From CAZICM01 sp964537685 (GTDB taxonomy: Bacteria > Myxococcota_A > Polyangia > Polyangiales > Polyangiaceae): DNA of 64,000 nt. The DNA lies in NCBI GenBank assembly GCA_964537685.1, contig CAZICM010000022.1, positions 1-64,000 of the forward strand, read 5' to 3'. Every line of letters begins with the position of its first letter. The stretch's first letter is position 1. Positions 47,630 through 56,553 of the stretch are shown piece after piece. The notes beneath the pieces are model-generated. The model searched no databases and was not told the origin of the DNA. It worked only from the letters and a program-made list of their open reading frames with translations. A program made the translations under genes and the position numbers.

Positions 47630-50475
47630 TGGAATCCCTAATCGACGATGGGCAACAGGCTCTTTCTGAAGCTCCTGCCCTCAAATCCCAGGCCGCCGCG
47701 CCCGATGCCGAGGCCGCCGCCGCATCGCCTGAACCGGCCCGGCGGGCTCCTACCTTTGATGTTCTGCCGCTTTCGACGGAGCTCCGCGAAACGCTGAACG
47801 AGATTGGTTATGTGCATCCAACGCCAGTTCAAATTGCCGTGTGGGAGCCGGCAACGCGGGGGCGTGATGCGATGGTGCAAGCCAGAACGGGCACGGGAAA
47901 AACCGCGGCGTTTGGGATGCCTATTGTCGATTATGTGGTGCGGCGATCTCAGCCTGCCGTTCAAGTGCTGGTGCTGTGCCCAACGCGCGAGCTGGCGGTT
48001 CAGGTAACGGCCGAGCTCGAAAGGCTTGGAAAACGCCGGAATGTGCGAGTGACGGCCGTGTATGGCGGCGCGGGCATGCAGAAGCAGATCGATGCGATCG
48101 AGGCAGGTACGCATGTGGTGGTGGGCACGCCTGGCCGTGTGCTCGACCATCTCAAGCGCGGAACACTCAGCGCGAAGGGGATTCGGCTGCTGGTGCTCGA
48201 TGAGTGCGACGAAATGCTGTCGATGGGCTTTGAGCGTGAGCTCAGCGCCATTCTTGAGCATCTGCCCAGCGAGCGCCAAACGCTTCTGTTTTCGGCAACG
48301 CTGCCGCCCGATATCGAACGGCTCTCGCGCACCAAATTAAAGAATCCCGAGATCATCACGCTGTCGGGCGATCATGTTGGAGCGCTGGAGATTCAGCACT
48401 TTGTCTATATGATCGCGAGCGACAAGCTGGGTTCGCTGTTGCGCATCATCGAGGTCGAAAATCCTGATGGGGCGATCATTTTCTGCAACACAAAAGAAGA
48501 AACAGAACGGGTCGCGGGCGCTCTTTCGCGGAAGGGATTCGATGCCGAATATCTGAACGGCGATCTGCCCCAGGCCGAGCGCGAAGCCGTGATGAGCAAG
48601 ACCCGGGAGGGCAATCTGCGCTTTTTGGTGGCCACGGATGTGGCGGCGCGGGGCATCGATATTTCTCATCTATCGCATGTCATCAATTACGACTTCCCTC
48701 AGGACAACGCAGCTTATGTGCACCGCACCGGCCGCACTGGCCGCGCAGGACGCACTGGAACGGCTATTTCGCTGATTACGCCTCACGAGATTGGGGCTCT
48801 GTATTTCTTGAGGCTGGAATACAAAATCCGCCCGATCGAAAAGCAGATTCCTTCCGAGGGAGAGCTAAAGACGCGCGCCGAGGCCGATCTGGTGAATATG
48901 CTTGCGGAAGCGTTTCTTCCAAAGGGCACGCATCCCGACGATCTGGCGCTTGCGCGGCGACTGCTTACGCACGATCAGGGTGAGGCGATTATTGCCGGAT
49001 TGGTGCGCGATCATTTGGGTGCAAGGCCCACGGCCGCTCACGATGCCGCAGCGCTCAGGAGATCTCAAAAGCCGGCTCCCACAGCGCCCCGTCAGGCCGC
49101 GCGGCCTGAAGCGCCGCGGGAAGGCCGTTCCGAAACGAGGCAAGGCCCAGCACGGCGCCGCAGTGAACCGTCGATGCGGGCGGTCGACACCCGGAAATCG
49201 GCGGGGCGTTCAGCAGCGCCCTCTGCGCGGGAAGCCGTAAAAGGCCAGGAGATCGGGCTCGCTGAACCGCTCTTGGAACAGCCCGCCGCTCTTCAAGCCG
49301 AAGCGCCTAAAGCTCCGTTTCCAAGCGATATTCAAGCGGCCGAACAGTCTGTTCCCGAAACCCCGGCACCGGCCGCCGAGCCGCCTCCCGCTGAAGAGGC
49401 TGCCGTCCCGTCGCCTGCGCCTGCGGACGTTTCAGCCGAAACGGCACCCGCGCAAACAGAACTCACGCTTCAGGCCGCGCCGGCACCCGCTTCCGAACCT
49501 TTGCCCGAACCTTTGCCCGAAACGGCGGCGCCCGCTCTGTACGAAGCTCCTCCCGATACACACCGAGAAGCTGCTCCTGAAGAAGAGATTCAAGCCTTTG
49601 CCGAAGCCCCGCCGCCTGAACCCGCACCGGTGCTGCAGAGCGCTCCAGAGCTGCCCCCCGCACAGCCCGCTGACTCCGGCGAAAGCCCTGCAAAAGGCGC
49701 ACCTGCCATGTATGCGCGGCGCGCGGGCGGCGGTGGGTTTGGCGGCGGGGACGCATGGCAGGACGGGCCGCCTGAGGGCGCTTATCGCTCCCAGGATATG
49801 AGGTTTAGGCCACATCGCGCGACGGAACCGGGAAGGAATGAAGGCCGCGCCGATTATTCGGGTGGACGCAGCCGCGGACGCGATCAGCGGGGACGTGAAA
49901 TGCCGGGCGGGATGATGGATCGGGGGCCTGGGCCGTACCGCCAAGGACGCGCCGCCGCGATGGAACCGCGCGGTGCTCCAGCGGGAATACCTCCTCAGGG
50001 CAGAAGCCCCGGCTCGTTTGTCAGGCATTCGGACTTTGTGAAATGGGAGCTGCCCGAGGAAGAAGGGGATGACTTGCCCATTCTCGGGGATTCGCCGCAG
50101 CGGCCGCCGAGAAAGCCTATATATCCAGGCGATCGGCGCGACGAAGCGAGTCCAGCGCCATACCCTTTTGCAGGTTCGTCCGACGATAGTTTTGTAGAGA
50201 TCTATATCGGTGTTGGACGCCGCGAAGGAATCCGCGCCTCGGATTTGCAGCGCATCTTGATGGAACGGGCCGGCCTGGAACGGGGCCAAGTGCAGCGGAT
50301 TCGCGTGCGCGACCGAAGCGCCTTTATTAGCGTTCCCCGCGAAGAGCTCGGCCGCGCGATACAAGCCTTAAATGGCACGTTTATCGCCGGCAAACCCATC
50401 GTCGCCGAGCCGGCGCGCGAACGAAGCACGGGCAGCTTCCCCGACCGCGATCCCGAGGGCCCTGACGACGATTGA
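47626..50475 (+). CDS. DECD-box RNA helicase with DbpA-like C-terminal domain
   Basis: A 949-residue protein from the first of two ATGs overlapping the upstream stop. All helicase motifs are seen: ARTGTGKT at 86-93, PTREL at 119-123, TPGR at 168-171, DECD at 192-195 (Cys instead of Ala in DEAD), SAT at 223-225, ARGID and HRTGRTGRAG. After about residue 480 comes a very long Pro/Ala/Glu-rich linker, then a Gly/Arg-rich segment (YSGGRSRGRDQRGREM). The last ~90 residues (VEIYIGVGRREGIRASDLQR, FISVPREELGRAIQALNG) form the RNA-binding domain of the DbpA/CsdA group, which acts in ribosome assembly or cold-shock RNA remodelling. The linker makes it much longer than typical helicases. Confidence 0.9.
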   Translation: MMESLIDDGQQALSEAPALKSQAAAPDAEAAAASPEPARRAPTFDVLPLSTELRETLNEIGYVHPTPVQIAVWEPATRGRDAMVQARTGTGKTAAFGMPIVDYVVRRSQPAVQVLVLCPTRELAVQVTAELERLGKRRNVRVTAVYGGAGMQKQIDAIEAGTHVVVGTPGRVLDHLKRGTLSAKGIRLLVLDECDEMLSMGFERELSAILEHLPSERQTLLFSATLPPDIERLSRTKLKNPEIITLSGDHVGALEIQHFVYMIASDKLGSLLRIIEVENPDGAIIFCNTKEETERVAGALSRKGFDAEYLNGDLPQAEREAVMSKTREGNLRFLVATDVAARGIDISHLSHVINYDFPQDNAAYVHRTGRTGRAGRTGTAISLITPHEIGALYFLRLEYKIRPIEKQIPSEGELKTRAEADLVNMLAEAFLPKGTHPDDLALARRLLTHDQGEAIIAGLVRDHLGARPTAAHDAAALRRSQKPAPTAPRQAARPEAPREGRSETRQGPARRRSEPSMRAVDTRKSAGRSAAPSAREAVKGQEIGLAEPLLEQPAALQAEAPKAPFPSDIQAAEQSVPETPAPAAEPPPAEEAAVPSPAPADVSAETAPAQTELTLQAAPAPASEPLPEPLPETAAPALYEAPPDTHREAAPEEEIQAFAEAPPPEPAPVLQSAPELPPAQPADSGESPAKGAPAMYARRAGGGGFGGGDAWQDGPPEGAYRSQDMRFRPHRATEPGRNEGRADYSGGRSRGRDQRGREMPGGMMDRGPGPYRQGRAAAMEPRGAPAGIPPQGRSPGSFVRHSDFVKWELPEEEGDDLPILGDSPQRPPRKPIYPGDRRDEASPAPYPFAGSSDDSFVEIYIGVGRREGIRASDLQRILMERAGLERGQVQRIRVRDRSAFISVPREELGRAIQALNGTFIAGKPIVAEPARERSTGSFPDRDPEGPDDD

Positions 50476-50546
50476 TCTGCAATTGCCGCGAACGGCCGTT
50501 GGTTTTTCTTGTCCTCCGGTCAACAACAGCGCATTGCCTATGCGCA

Positions 50547-52007
50547 ATGTTTCGGTCCATCCTGCATTCCATACCTTTGATGCTCGCGCTGGGACTCGTA
50601 TCCCGCGATGCGTTTTCGCAGCCTAAGCTGGAACCCCCGCGTGCCAAAGCTCCGGCAGCCCAAGGCGCCCCGGCGGACGCGACATCCAAAGCGCCCGCTC
50701 CCGATCCTCAAACGCCTGCCGCACCGCCTGCACCGCCTCCGCTCGATGTGAGCGATCCGCTTCTGCAGCCTGTGCCTCCCGCGCCCAATATCCTCAAGAA
50801 TTGGCGCGAAGCACTCACCATGATCAACACCCGCAATGTTGAGCTCCGCGTGCTCGAGCTCGAGGTGTCGCGGGCAGAAGGTCAAGTGCGTCAAGCGCTG
50901 GGCCGCGCACTTCCGACCATCACGGGCAGCGGCAACGTCGAAGTGCAGTTGCTTCAAAAGGAAGTGAACTTCGGCGGCCGCCTCCAGGAGTTGCCCCAAT
51001 CGCCGGTCGGCAGTGTGCAGATCAGCTTGAATCAGCCCATTTTGAACTTGCGCACCTGGCACACGGTCGGAACGGCCCAGATGAATGTGAAGGGCGCCCA
51101 GCTCGACACCGACGACAAGCGCCGCACTGTGCTGGCCGCTGTCGCAAACGCAATTCTAAATGTGGTGACCAGCGAGCGGGCGAGCGAAGTGCGAAGGGTT
51201 GGCTTAAAAAGCGCACTGGAACGCCTCGAGCTCACGCAAAGGCGGGCTCGCCTGGGAACGGGCACCAAACTCGATGTTGTGCGCGCTGAACAAGATGCCG
51301 TTCTATCGCGGGCGCAGATTGTAACGGGCGATCAGGCTTTGCTGCAGGCCCGTGAAACCCTGGGTTTAGCGCTTGGCGTGAGCCAGCCTTACAGCGTTCC
51401 GCCGAACATCTCGCTGAATGAGCTTCAGCAAGCCTTAAAAGCGATGTGCTCCACAGGAAAACCCGAGGAGCGCGCGGATGTTCTCGCGGCGGGCAATGAC
51501 ATAAAAGTCGCCGAACGGACGGTGCGCGAAGCCAAACTTGGCTTTCTGCCGACGGCTGAGCTTTCAACATCGGTCAACCTTTCATCCGTCGCGAACTTTC
51601 TCACACAGCAAAGCGTGACGTGGTCGGTGCGCGGGGTTCTCACGATTCCGATTTGGGACGGAGGCGCGCGCTATGGAGAAATTCGCGCGGCCCAAACCGT
51701 CGTTGAGCAACAAAAAGTCCGGCGCGAAGGCGCGCTGCGGAGCGCGGAAATTGAAGTTGTTCAGTCCAACCGGGCCGTCGTCGCAGCGGAACAAAGCCGT
51801 GAACTCGCCGAAAAAGCCCGCGATTTGGCCAAGGAAACATCGCGCCTCGCGCAGATTGCATTTGAAGCGGGAACAGGCACAAGCTTCGATTTGGTGGACT
51901 CAGGACGGCGGGAACGGGAAGCAGAGCTCGACCTCACCCTGAAGGAATTTGAACTGATCAAGGCCAAACTCACGGCGCTCTTGGCCACATCGAACTGCAA
52001 ATACTAA
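50547..52007 (+). CDS. TolC-family outer-membrane efflux protein
   Basis: A 486-residue protein from the ATG at 50547, where a signal peptide begins (MFRSILHSIPLMLALGL). A Pro/Ala-rich linker precedes the TolC domain. It shows the paired helical hairpins of the family: LKNWREALTMINTRNVELRVLELEV, ALNQPILNLRTWH-type strand and RRARLGTGTKLDVVRAEQDA, with IAFEAGTGTSFDLVDSGRR in the second half. TolC proteins form trimeric outer-membrane channels for drug efflux or type I secretion. No inner-membrane partner genes are adjacent. The helicase gene ends 71 bp upstream. Confidence 0.87.
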   Translation: MFRSILHSIPLMLALGLVSRDAFSQPKLEPPRAKAPAAQGAPADATSKAPAPDPQTPAAPPAPPPLDVSDPLLQPVPPAPNILKNWREALTMINTRNVELRVLELEVSRAEGQVRQALGRALPTITGSGNVEVQLLQKEVNFGGRLQELPQSPVGSVQISLNQPILNLRTWHTVGTAQMNVKGAQLDTDDKRRTVLAAVANAILNVVTSERASEVRRVGLKSALERLELTQRRARLGTGTKLDVVRAEQDAVLSRAQIVTGDQALLQARETLGLALGVSQPYSVPPNISLNELQQALKAMCSTGKPEERADVLAAGNDIKVAERTVREAKLGFLPTAELSTSVNLSSVANFLTQQSVTWSVRGVLTIPIWDGGARYGEIRAAQTVVEQQKVRREGALRSAEIEVVQSNRAVVAAEQSRELAEKARDLAKETSRLAQIAFEAGTGTSFDLVDSGRREREAELDLTLKEFELIKAKLTALLATSNCKY

Positions 52008-52085
52008 GCCCCAAAACCAGAAACAAATCGCTATGATGCCCACCGCTCGACTTCGTTTTTCATTTGCCTGAAGGAGACTTCCCTC

Positions 52086-53081
52086 ATGTCAAACGTTCCC
52101 CCCGGCGGCGGCTATCCTCCCGGCGGCTATCCTCCCGGCGGCTACCCTCCCGGCGCAGCTCCTCCTGGAGCACCTCAAGCCGGCGCCTACCCAGGCCAGC
52201 CGCAGGGCTACGGACAGCCTCAAGCTCAAGGTTATGGACAGCCCCAAGCTCAAGGTTATGGACAGCCCCAGCAGGGTTATGGACAACCTCAGCCCGGCTA
52301 CGAACAGCCTCAGCAGGGTTATGGACAGCCCCCCCAGCAGCCCCAAGGCTATGGCCAGCCCGCGCAGGCTCAGCCGGGATACGGTCCACCTCAAAGCCCG
52401 CCTCAACAAGGCTTTGGCGCTCCGCCAATGGGTGCTCCGCCAATGGGTACGCCGATGCCCATGGGCACACCGCCCATGCCTCAAGCCGCGCCGAGCAAAT
52501 CGAGCCCGCTAAAGATTGTGGGCACTGGATTGCTCATCCTCGCGGGTGTCGTGGGAAGCGCAGCCGTTGCCTATTATTTGTACTCCCATCCCACGATGTA
52601 CGTTGTCAACGCAACTGGGAATGACGGCGTGACGATCACCATCGACGGCGAGACCTTCGCGGCCAATCTAAAGAATGCCGCTCGAGAAGAACGAAGCCTC
52701 GTTTCAAGTTCTTCGCTGAAGGCTGGCAAACACAAGGTCGAAGCCAAAGATGCTCAAGGCAAAGTGCTGGAGAGCTTCGATTTTGAATTCAAGACGGGCT
52801 TTGGCATTACCTATGTGTACGCCCCCGCGCGCAACCAAAAGACCTGTTTCTTTATTCAGCGCGACGAATACTCGACCACGACCAGCTTCTCAAACAAAGA
52901 CCGGTTTAAGACGCTCGATCCGACGCGCACGATTTGGGAGCTCACGGACCATATCGACTACTGGTTCCAGGATTCGCCCGAGAGCGTGACGATTAAGACC
53001 AAGAAAGGTCAATCATCGAAAACCGTTGTCAAACGCGCGCTCCGTCAGGCTGCCTGCAACGATCCAAACTTCCAGGGCTGA
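52086..53081 (+). CDS. Membrane protein with Pro/Gly/Tyr/Gln repeats, unknown function
   Basis: A 331-residue protein; AAGGAG precedes the ATG. Residues 1-130 are tandem Pro/Gly/Tyr/Gln repeats of the forms GGYPPG and GYGQPQ, changing to Pro/Met/Gly. One membrane helix (IVGTGLLILAGVVGSAAVAYYLY) follows, then a beta-rich C-terminal domain (TITIDGETFAANL, KHKVEAKDAQGKVLESFDF). The repeat region is expected to be disordered and cytoplasmic, the C-terminal domain outside. The overall design is common in myxobacteria; function unknown. Overlapping palindromes (GCTTCGCGAAGC at 53084-53095) follow the stop. Confidence 0.78.
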   Translation: MSNVPPGGGYPPGGYPPGGYPPGAAPPGAPQAGAYPGQPQGYGQPQAQGYGQPQAQGYGQPQQGYGQPQPGYEQPQQGYGQPPQQPQGYGQPAQAQPGYGPPQSPPQQGFGAPPMGAPPMGTPMPMGTPPMPQAAPSKSSPLKIVGTGLLILAGVVGSAAVAYYLYSHPTMYVVNATGNDGVTITIDGETFAANLKNAAREERSLVSSSSLKAGKHKVEAKDAQGKVLESFDFEFKTGFGITYVYAPARNQKTCFFIQRDEYSTTTSFSNKDRFKTLDPTRTIWELTDHIDYWFQDSPESVTIKTKKGQSSKTVVKRALRQAACNDPNFQG

Positions 53082-53137
53082 TTGCTTCGCGAAGCGCTTC
53101 GAAGTTGGGAGCGGCTGTACTAGGCTCTCGCCCCACG

Positions 53138-54706
53138 ATGGAAACGCTTGAGAGCTATTTGAACGGCGCGTGGGTTTCGGGACAAGGCAAAGAACAAAAC
53201 CTCGTTAACCCGGCCACCGAAGAAGTTATCGCAAAAACAAGCACAAACGGACTCGATTTCGCTTCTGCGCTCGATGTTGCACGGCGTGAAGGCGGACCAG
53301 CTTTGCGCGCTCTCACGTTTGCAGAACGGGGCGAGCTTTTGCGGGCGATGTCCCGGGCCATTCATGCAAGCCGCGATGAACTGCTGGATTCGGGTATCGC
53401 CAACGGGGGCAATACACGAAGCGATGCCAAATTCGATGTCGATGGTGCGTCGGGCACGCTGGCCTATTACGCGGAGCTGGGAAAAGAGCTTGGTGCGCAG
53501 CGCTTCCTTTTGGATGGCGATGGCATTCAGCTTGGCCGCTCGCCTCGCTTTTTTGGACAGCATATTTTTATGCCGCGCACCGGCGTCGCCTTGCATATCA
53601 ACGCCTTTAATTTTCCTGCTTGGGGCTTCGGTGAAAAGGCCGCCTGCGCGCTGCTCGCGGGTATGCCCATTGTTGTTAAGCCGGCGACATCGACCGCGCT
53701 TCTCGCCTACAAAATCGCCAAGCTCTGCGCGCCTATCCTGCCCCGCGGCGCATTCAGTTTTGTCGCTGGTCCGCCAGGCGACATCCTTTCTCATCTAGGC
53801 CCGCAGGATGTTGTCGCGTTCACCGGTTCATCGGATACAGGCGCGTCGCTTCGGCTGATGCCCAATGTGGTGAAGAGCTCGGTGCGCGTAAATATCGAAG
53901 CCGATAGCCTAAACGCGGCGGTTCTAGGCCCGGATGTGGAGCAGGGCTCGGACACCTACAACATGTTTTTGCGCGATGTCGTGCGCGATATGACCCAAAA
54001 GGCCGGCCAGAAATGTACCGCCATCCGAAGGGTATTTGTGCCCTCCGACAAAGTGGGCGCCGTGCGGGACGATCTGGCCGATCGCCTTCGCGAAATGCGC
54101 GTGGGCAATCCAGCCCTCGACAACGTGAATGTCGGACCGCTCGCGACCGCGGCTCAGTTGCGGGATATTCGCGCGGGCATTCAAAAGCTTTCGGCCGAGG
54201 CTCGAATCGTGCTTGGCGATGGCCCGTTTGAAAGGCTGGGCGTTTCGGCGGAACAGGGTTATTTCGTACCGCCCACGCTGCTGGAGTGCGAAGACGCCGG
54301 GCGCGCGCGGGCCATTCATGAACATGAAGTCTTTGGACCCGTGGCCACCATCGTTCCCTATGCGGGAAGCGCCCTTTCCGCGGCCTCGCTTGTAGCGCTG
54401 GGCGGCGGCGGCCTCGTGTGCTCGGTGTACAGCGATGACCGCAATTTCACGGCTGAAATCTTGATCGGCATCGCCCCTTGGAATGGCAGGGTCGTCTTGG
54501 GAAGCGAAAAAATCGCCGATCAAACCCCTGGTCCGGGCACCGTGTTGCCTCACACCATTCATGGAGGCCCCGGCCGGGCGGGCGGAGGCGAAGAATTGGG
54601 CGGTGCGCGCGGCCTGTATTTCTATTCTCAGCGAACCGCCGTTCAAGGCTCCCGCCCCATTTTGGAAGCCATCCTAGGGGGCAAAAAAGTTTCAGGTTCC
54701 ACGTAA
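53138..54706 (+). CDS. BoxD/PaaZ-type semialdehyde dehydrogenase
   Basis: A 522-residue protein from the ATG at 53138; an upstream in-frame ATG lacks family similarity. It is an aldehyde dehydrogenase: HINAFNFPAWGFGEKAACAL, VKPATSTALLAYKIA, AFTGSSDTGASL for NAD(P) binding, and GQKCTAIRRV with the catalytic Cys. The sequence matches 3,4-dehydroadipyl-CoA semialdehyde dehydrogenase of the aerobic benzoyl-CoA (box) pathway and the related PaaZ dehydrogenase domain, including NGGNTRSDAKFDVDGASGTL. No other benzoate or phenylacetate genes are near, so the real substrate may be another CoA-linked aldehyde. Confidence 0.82.
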   Translation: METLESYLNGAWVSGQGKEQNLVNPATEEVIAKTSTNGLDFASALDVARREGGPALRALTFAERGELLRAMSRAIHASRDELLDSGIANGGNTRSDAKFDVDGASGTLAYYAELGKELGAQRFLLDGDGIQLGRSPRFFGQHIFMPRTGVALHINAFNFPAWGFGEKAACALLAGMPIVVKPATSTALLAYKIAKLCAPILPRGAFSFVAGPPGDILSHLGPQDVVAFTGSSDTGASLRLMPNVVKSSVRVNIEADSLNAAVLGPDVEQGSDTYNMFLRDVVRDMTQKAGQKCTAIRRVFVPSDKVGAVRDDLADRLREMRVGNPALDNVNVGPLATAAQLRDIRAGIQKLSAEARIVLGDGPFERLGVSAEQGYFVPPTLLECEDAGRARAIHEHEVFGPVATIVPYAGSALSAASLVALGGGGLVCSVYSDDRNFTAEILIGIAPWNGRVVLGSEKIADQTPGPGTVLPHTIHGGPGRAGGGEELGGARGLYFYSQRTAVQGSRPILEAILGGKKVSGST

Positions 54707-54770
54707 AACCTAGGCGGGCATACTCTTTAATAGACCTCTGCATACTGAGCGTACTAAAAACAAAACGCGG

Positions 54771-56165
54771 ATGGACACGTCCACAACCCCGAAAACAACC
54801 CTGATTGGCCGCACGATTGCAGGCCGATTTCGCATCACGGGGTTCATTGGCGAAGGCGCCATGGCCACCGTTTATCGCGGCGTGCAGGAGCGAGAACCGC
54901 ACGATATCGCCGTAAAAGTGATGCATCCTCACCTCATCAACGAGGATTCGTTTGTCAAACGCTTCCGCCGCGAAGCCAAGGCGGCCTCGGCGCTTAAGCA
55001 TCCGAACACGGTGCAAATCTTCGACTTTGGCGTCGACAACCAGCTCCCCTTTATCGCGATGGAGCTCTTGTCCGGCCAAGATCTGTTTGAGCTCCTCGTT
55101 ACGGAAAAACAGCTCGATCAGGGGCTTGCCGTGCGCATCCTCATTCAAGTGTGCGATGCGCTTGCGGCAGCCCACGAACTGGGCATCGTTCACCGCGATC
55201 TCAAGCCCGAAAACGTGATGCTGCTCCGCGATCCGGAGAATCCGGATGTGGAGCGCGTCAAAGTTCTCGATTTTGGCATCGCCAAGATCGTCGACCGGGC
55301 TGACAAAGAGCACCCCGACGAAGCCCTTGCGCCGATGAGCGTCGGAGATTCGGTGCTCACGACGGTGGGCGTGATTGTCGGAACGCCTCAGTACATGTCG
55401 CCCGAACAGTGCCGTGCAAGCCCGGTCGATGCCCGGAGCGACATCTATTCATGCGGCATTTTGCTCTACCAACTGGTCACGGGCCGCGTGCCGTTTATGG
55501 CCGATCATCCCTTTGAGATCGCGATGAAACAAGTGCGTGAAGCGCCGCCGCCTCCAAGCACATTCGTTCCAGCGATCCATCCGGCCTTGGAGCGCGTCAT
55601 TCTCAAAGCGCTTGAAAAGTGGCCGGCCCAGCGGCAGCAGAACGCGCTCGAGTTGCGCAGTGAACTCTTGGCCGTGCTGTCTCAACTGCCCGACAATCGC
55701 AAATCGAGATTGTCATGGGCTGTGGCGCCGGGAAGCGCCTTCGAACGGCGCAGTGCTTCAAGTTCGCGCTCTCCCTCGAGCGGGCGCCCGAGCGAACCTT
55801 CAACGATGCGTTCACCTGAAGCTGCATGGCCCGATGGAAACAGCGATAAACAAGATCTGCGGATCAGCATCGAAACCAAGAGCAGCCGCGATCAACTCGT
55901 GACCACGCTAGCCTCGGCCTCCACGGCCGATCCTCAAATTCCTGGGCGAGTCTCCGCGCCTCCGCGCCATCCCCCAGCACCTATTGATGTTATTTCAGCA
56001 CCGCCCGGCCGCCCCAAAGGCTCGGTGGAACAAGCCGCCAAGGCCCGCAAACCCCATCATTCCAAACGCAAACGGCCGAGTTGGATCATGCTGCCGATCG
56101 CGATTGGGATTGGTATCGGGGTTGGTGTTCTCGCGTATATCGTGATGGTGTTTGCCACGCACTAG
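54771..56165 (+). CDS. Membrane-anchored Ser/Thr protein kinase
   Basis: A 464-residue protein. The kinase domain is at residues ~15-290: GRFRITGFIGEGAMATVYRG, IAVKVMHPH (invariant Lys), HRDLKPEN, VLDFGIAK and the GTPQYMSPEQ activation-loop end. A Ser/Pro-rich linker leads to one C-terminal helix, IMLPIAIGIGIGVGVLAYIV, with almost nothing beyond it, so the kinase lies in the cytoplasm and is held to the membrane. The substrate is unknown. It is followed within 34 bp by the small PH-like gene. Confidence 0.92.
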   Translation: MDTSTTPKTTLIGRTIAGRFRITGFIGEGAMATVYRGVQEREPHDIAVKVMHPHLINEDSFVKRFRREAKAASALKHPNTVQIFDFGVDNQLPFIAMELLSGQDLFELLVTEKQLDQGLAVRILIQVCDALAAAHELGIVHRDLKPENVMLLRDPENPDVERVKVLDFGIAKIVDRADKEHPDEALAPMSVGDSVLTTVGVIVGTPQYMSPEQCRASPVDARSDIYSCGILLYQLVTGRVPFMADHPFEIAMKQVREAPPPPSTFVPAIHPALERVILKALEKWPAQRQQNALELRSELLAVLSQLPDNRKSRLSWAVAPGSAFERRSASSSRSPSSGRPSEPSTMRSPEAAWPDGNSDKQDLRISIETKSSRDQLVTTLASASTADPQIPGRVSAPPRHPPAPIDVISAPPGRPKGSVEQAAKARKPHHSKRKRPSWIMLPIAIGIGIGVGVLAYIVMVFATH

Positions 56166-56199
56166 CGAGCGCGCCAAAACAAACCTTCACCGGTGCATC

Positions 56200-56553
56200 A
56201 TGAAGCTTTCCATCGATCGCGATCAGCAAGTCCTCACCATCGAGCTCTCCAATCAAGAACGCTTGTGGAGTTTCCGCTGGAACAAAACGCTGACGGTTCC
56301 GCTCGGGCACATCTGCAAAGTCAGCACCGAAACGCCTTCGATCACATGGCTCGAGCTCCGCGCACCTGGAACCTTTGTTCCAGGGCTCATCAAAGCGGGC
56401 ACCTATTACAACAAGCAGGGCAAGGATTTTTGGTACGCCACGCGCGGCAAGGGATTTCTTGTTCTCGAGCTCGAGCAGGACAAATACAGGCGCGTTGTGC
56501 TGACCATCGACGATAACGAAGGCTGGGCCGCTCAACTGCGGGCCGGCGGCTGA
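56200..56553 (+). CDS. Small PH-like hypothetical protein
   Basis: A 117-residue protein from the ATG at 56200. The sequence is beta-rich with DQQVLTIELSNQERLWSFRW, VPLGHICKVSTETPS, LRAPGTFVPGLIKAGTYY and GFLVLELEQDKYRRVVLTID, the recurrent pattern of small bacterial PH-like proteins of unknown function. The 3' end overlaps the convergent dynamin-like gene by 22 bp. It may be co-transcribed with the kinase upstream. Confidence 0.72.
   Translation: MKLSIDRDQQVLTIELSNQERLWSFRWNKTLTVPLGHICKVSTETPSITWLELRAPGTFVPGLIKAGTYYNKQGKDFWYATRGKGFLVLELEQDKYRRVVLTIDDNEGWAAQLRAGG

Noticed and set aside
53084..53100. Overlapping palindromes as a rho-independent terminator
   Set aside because: GCTTCGCGAAGC and GAAGCGCTTC are real inverted repeats, but there is no T-run and the stems compete; function cannot be called.
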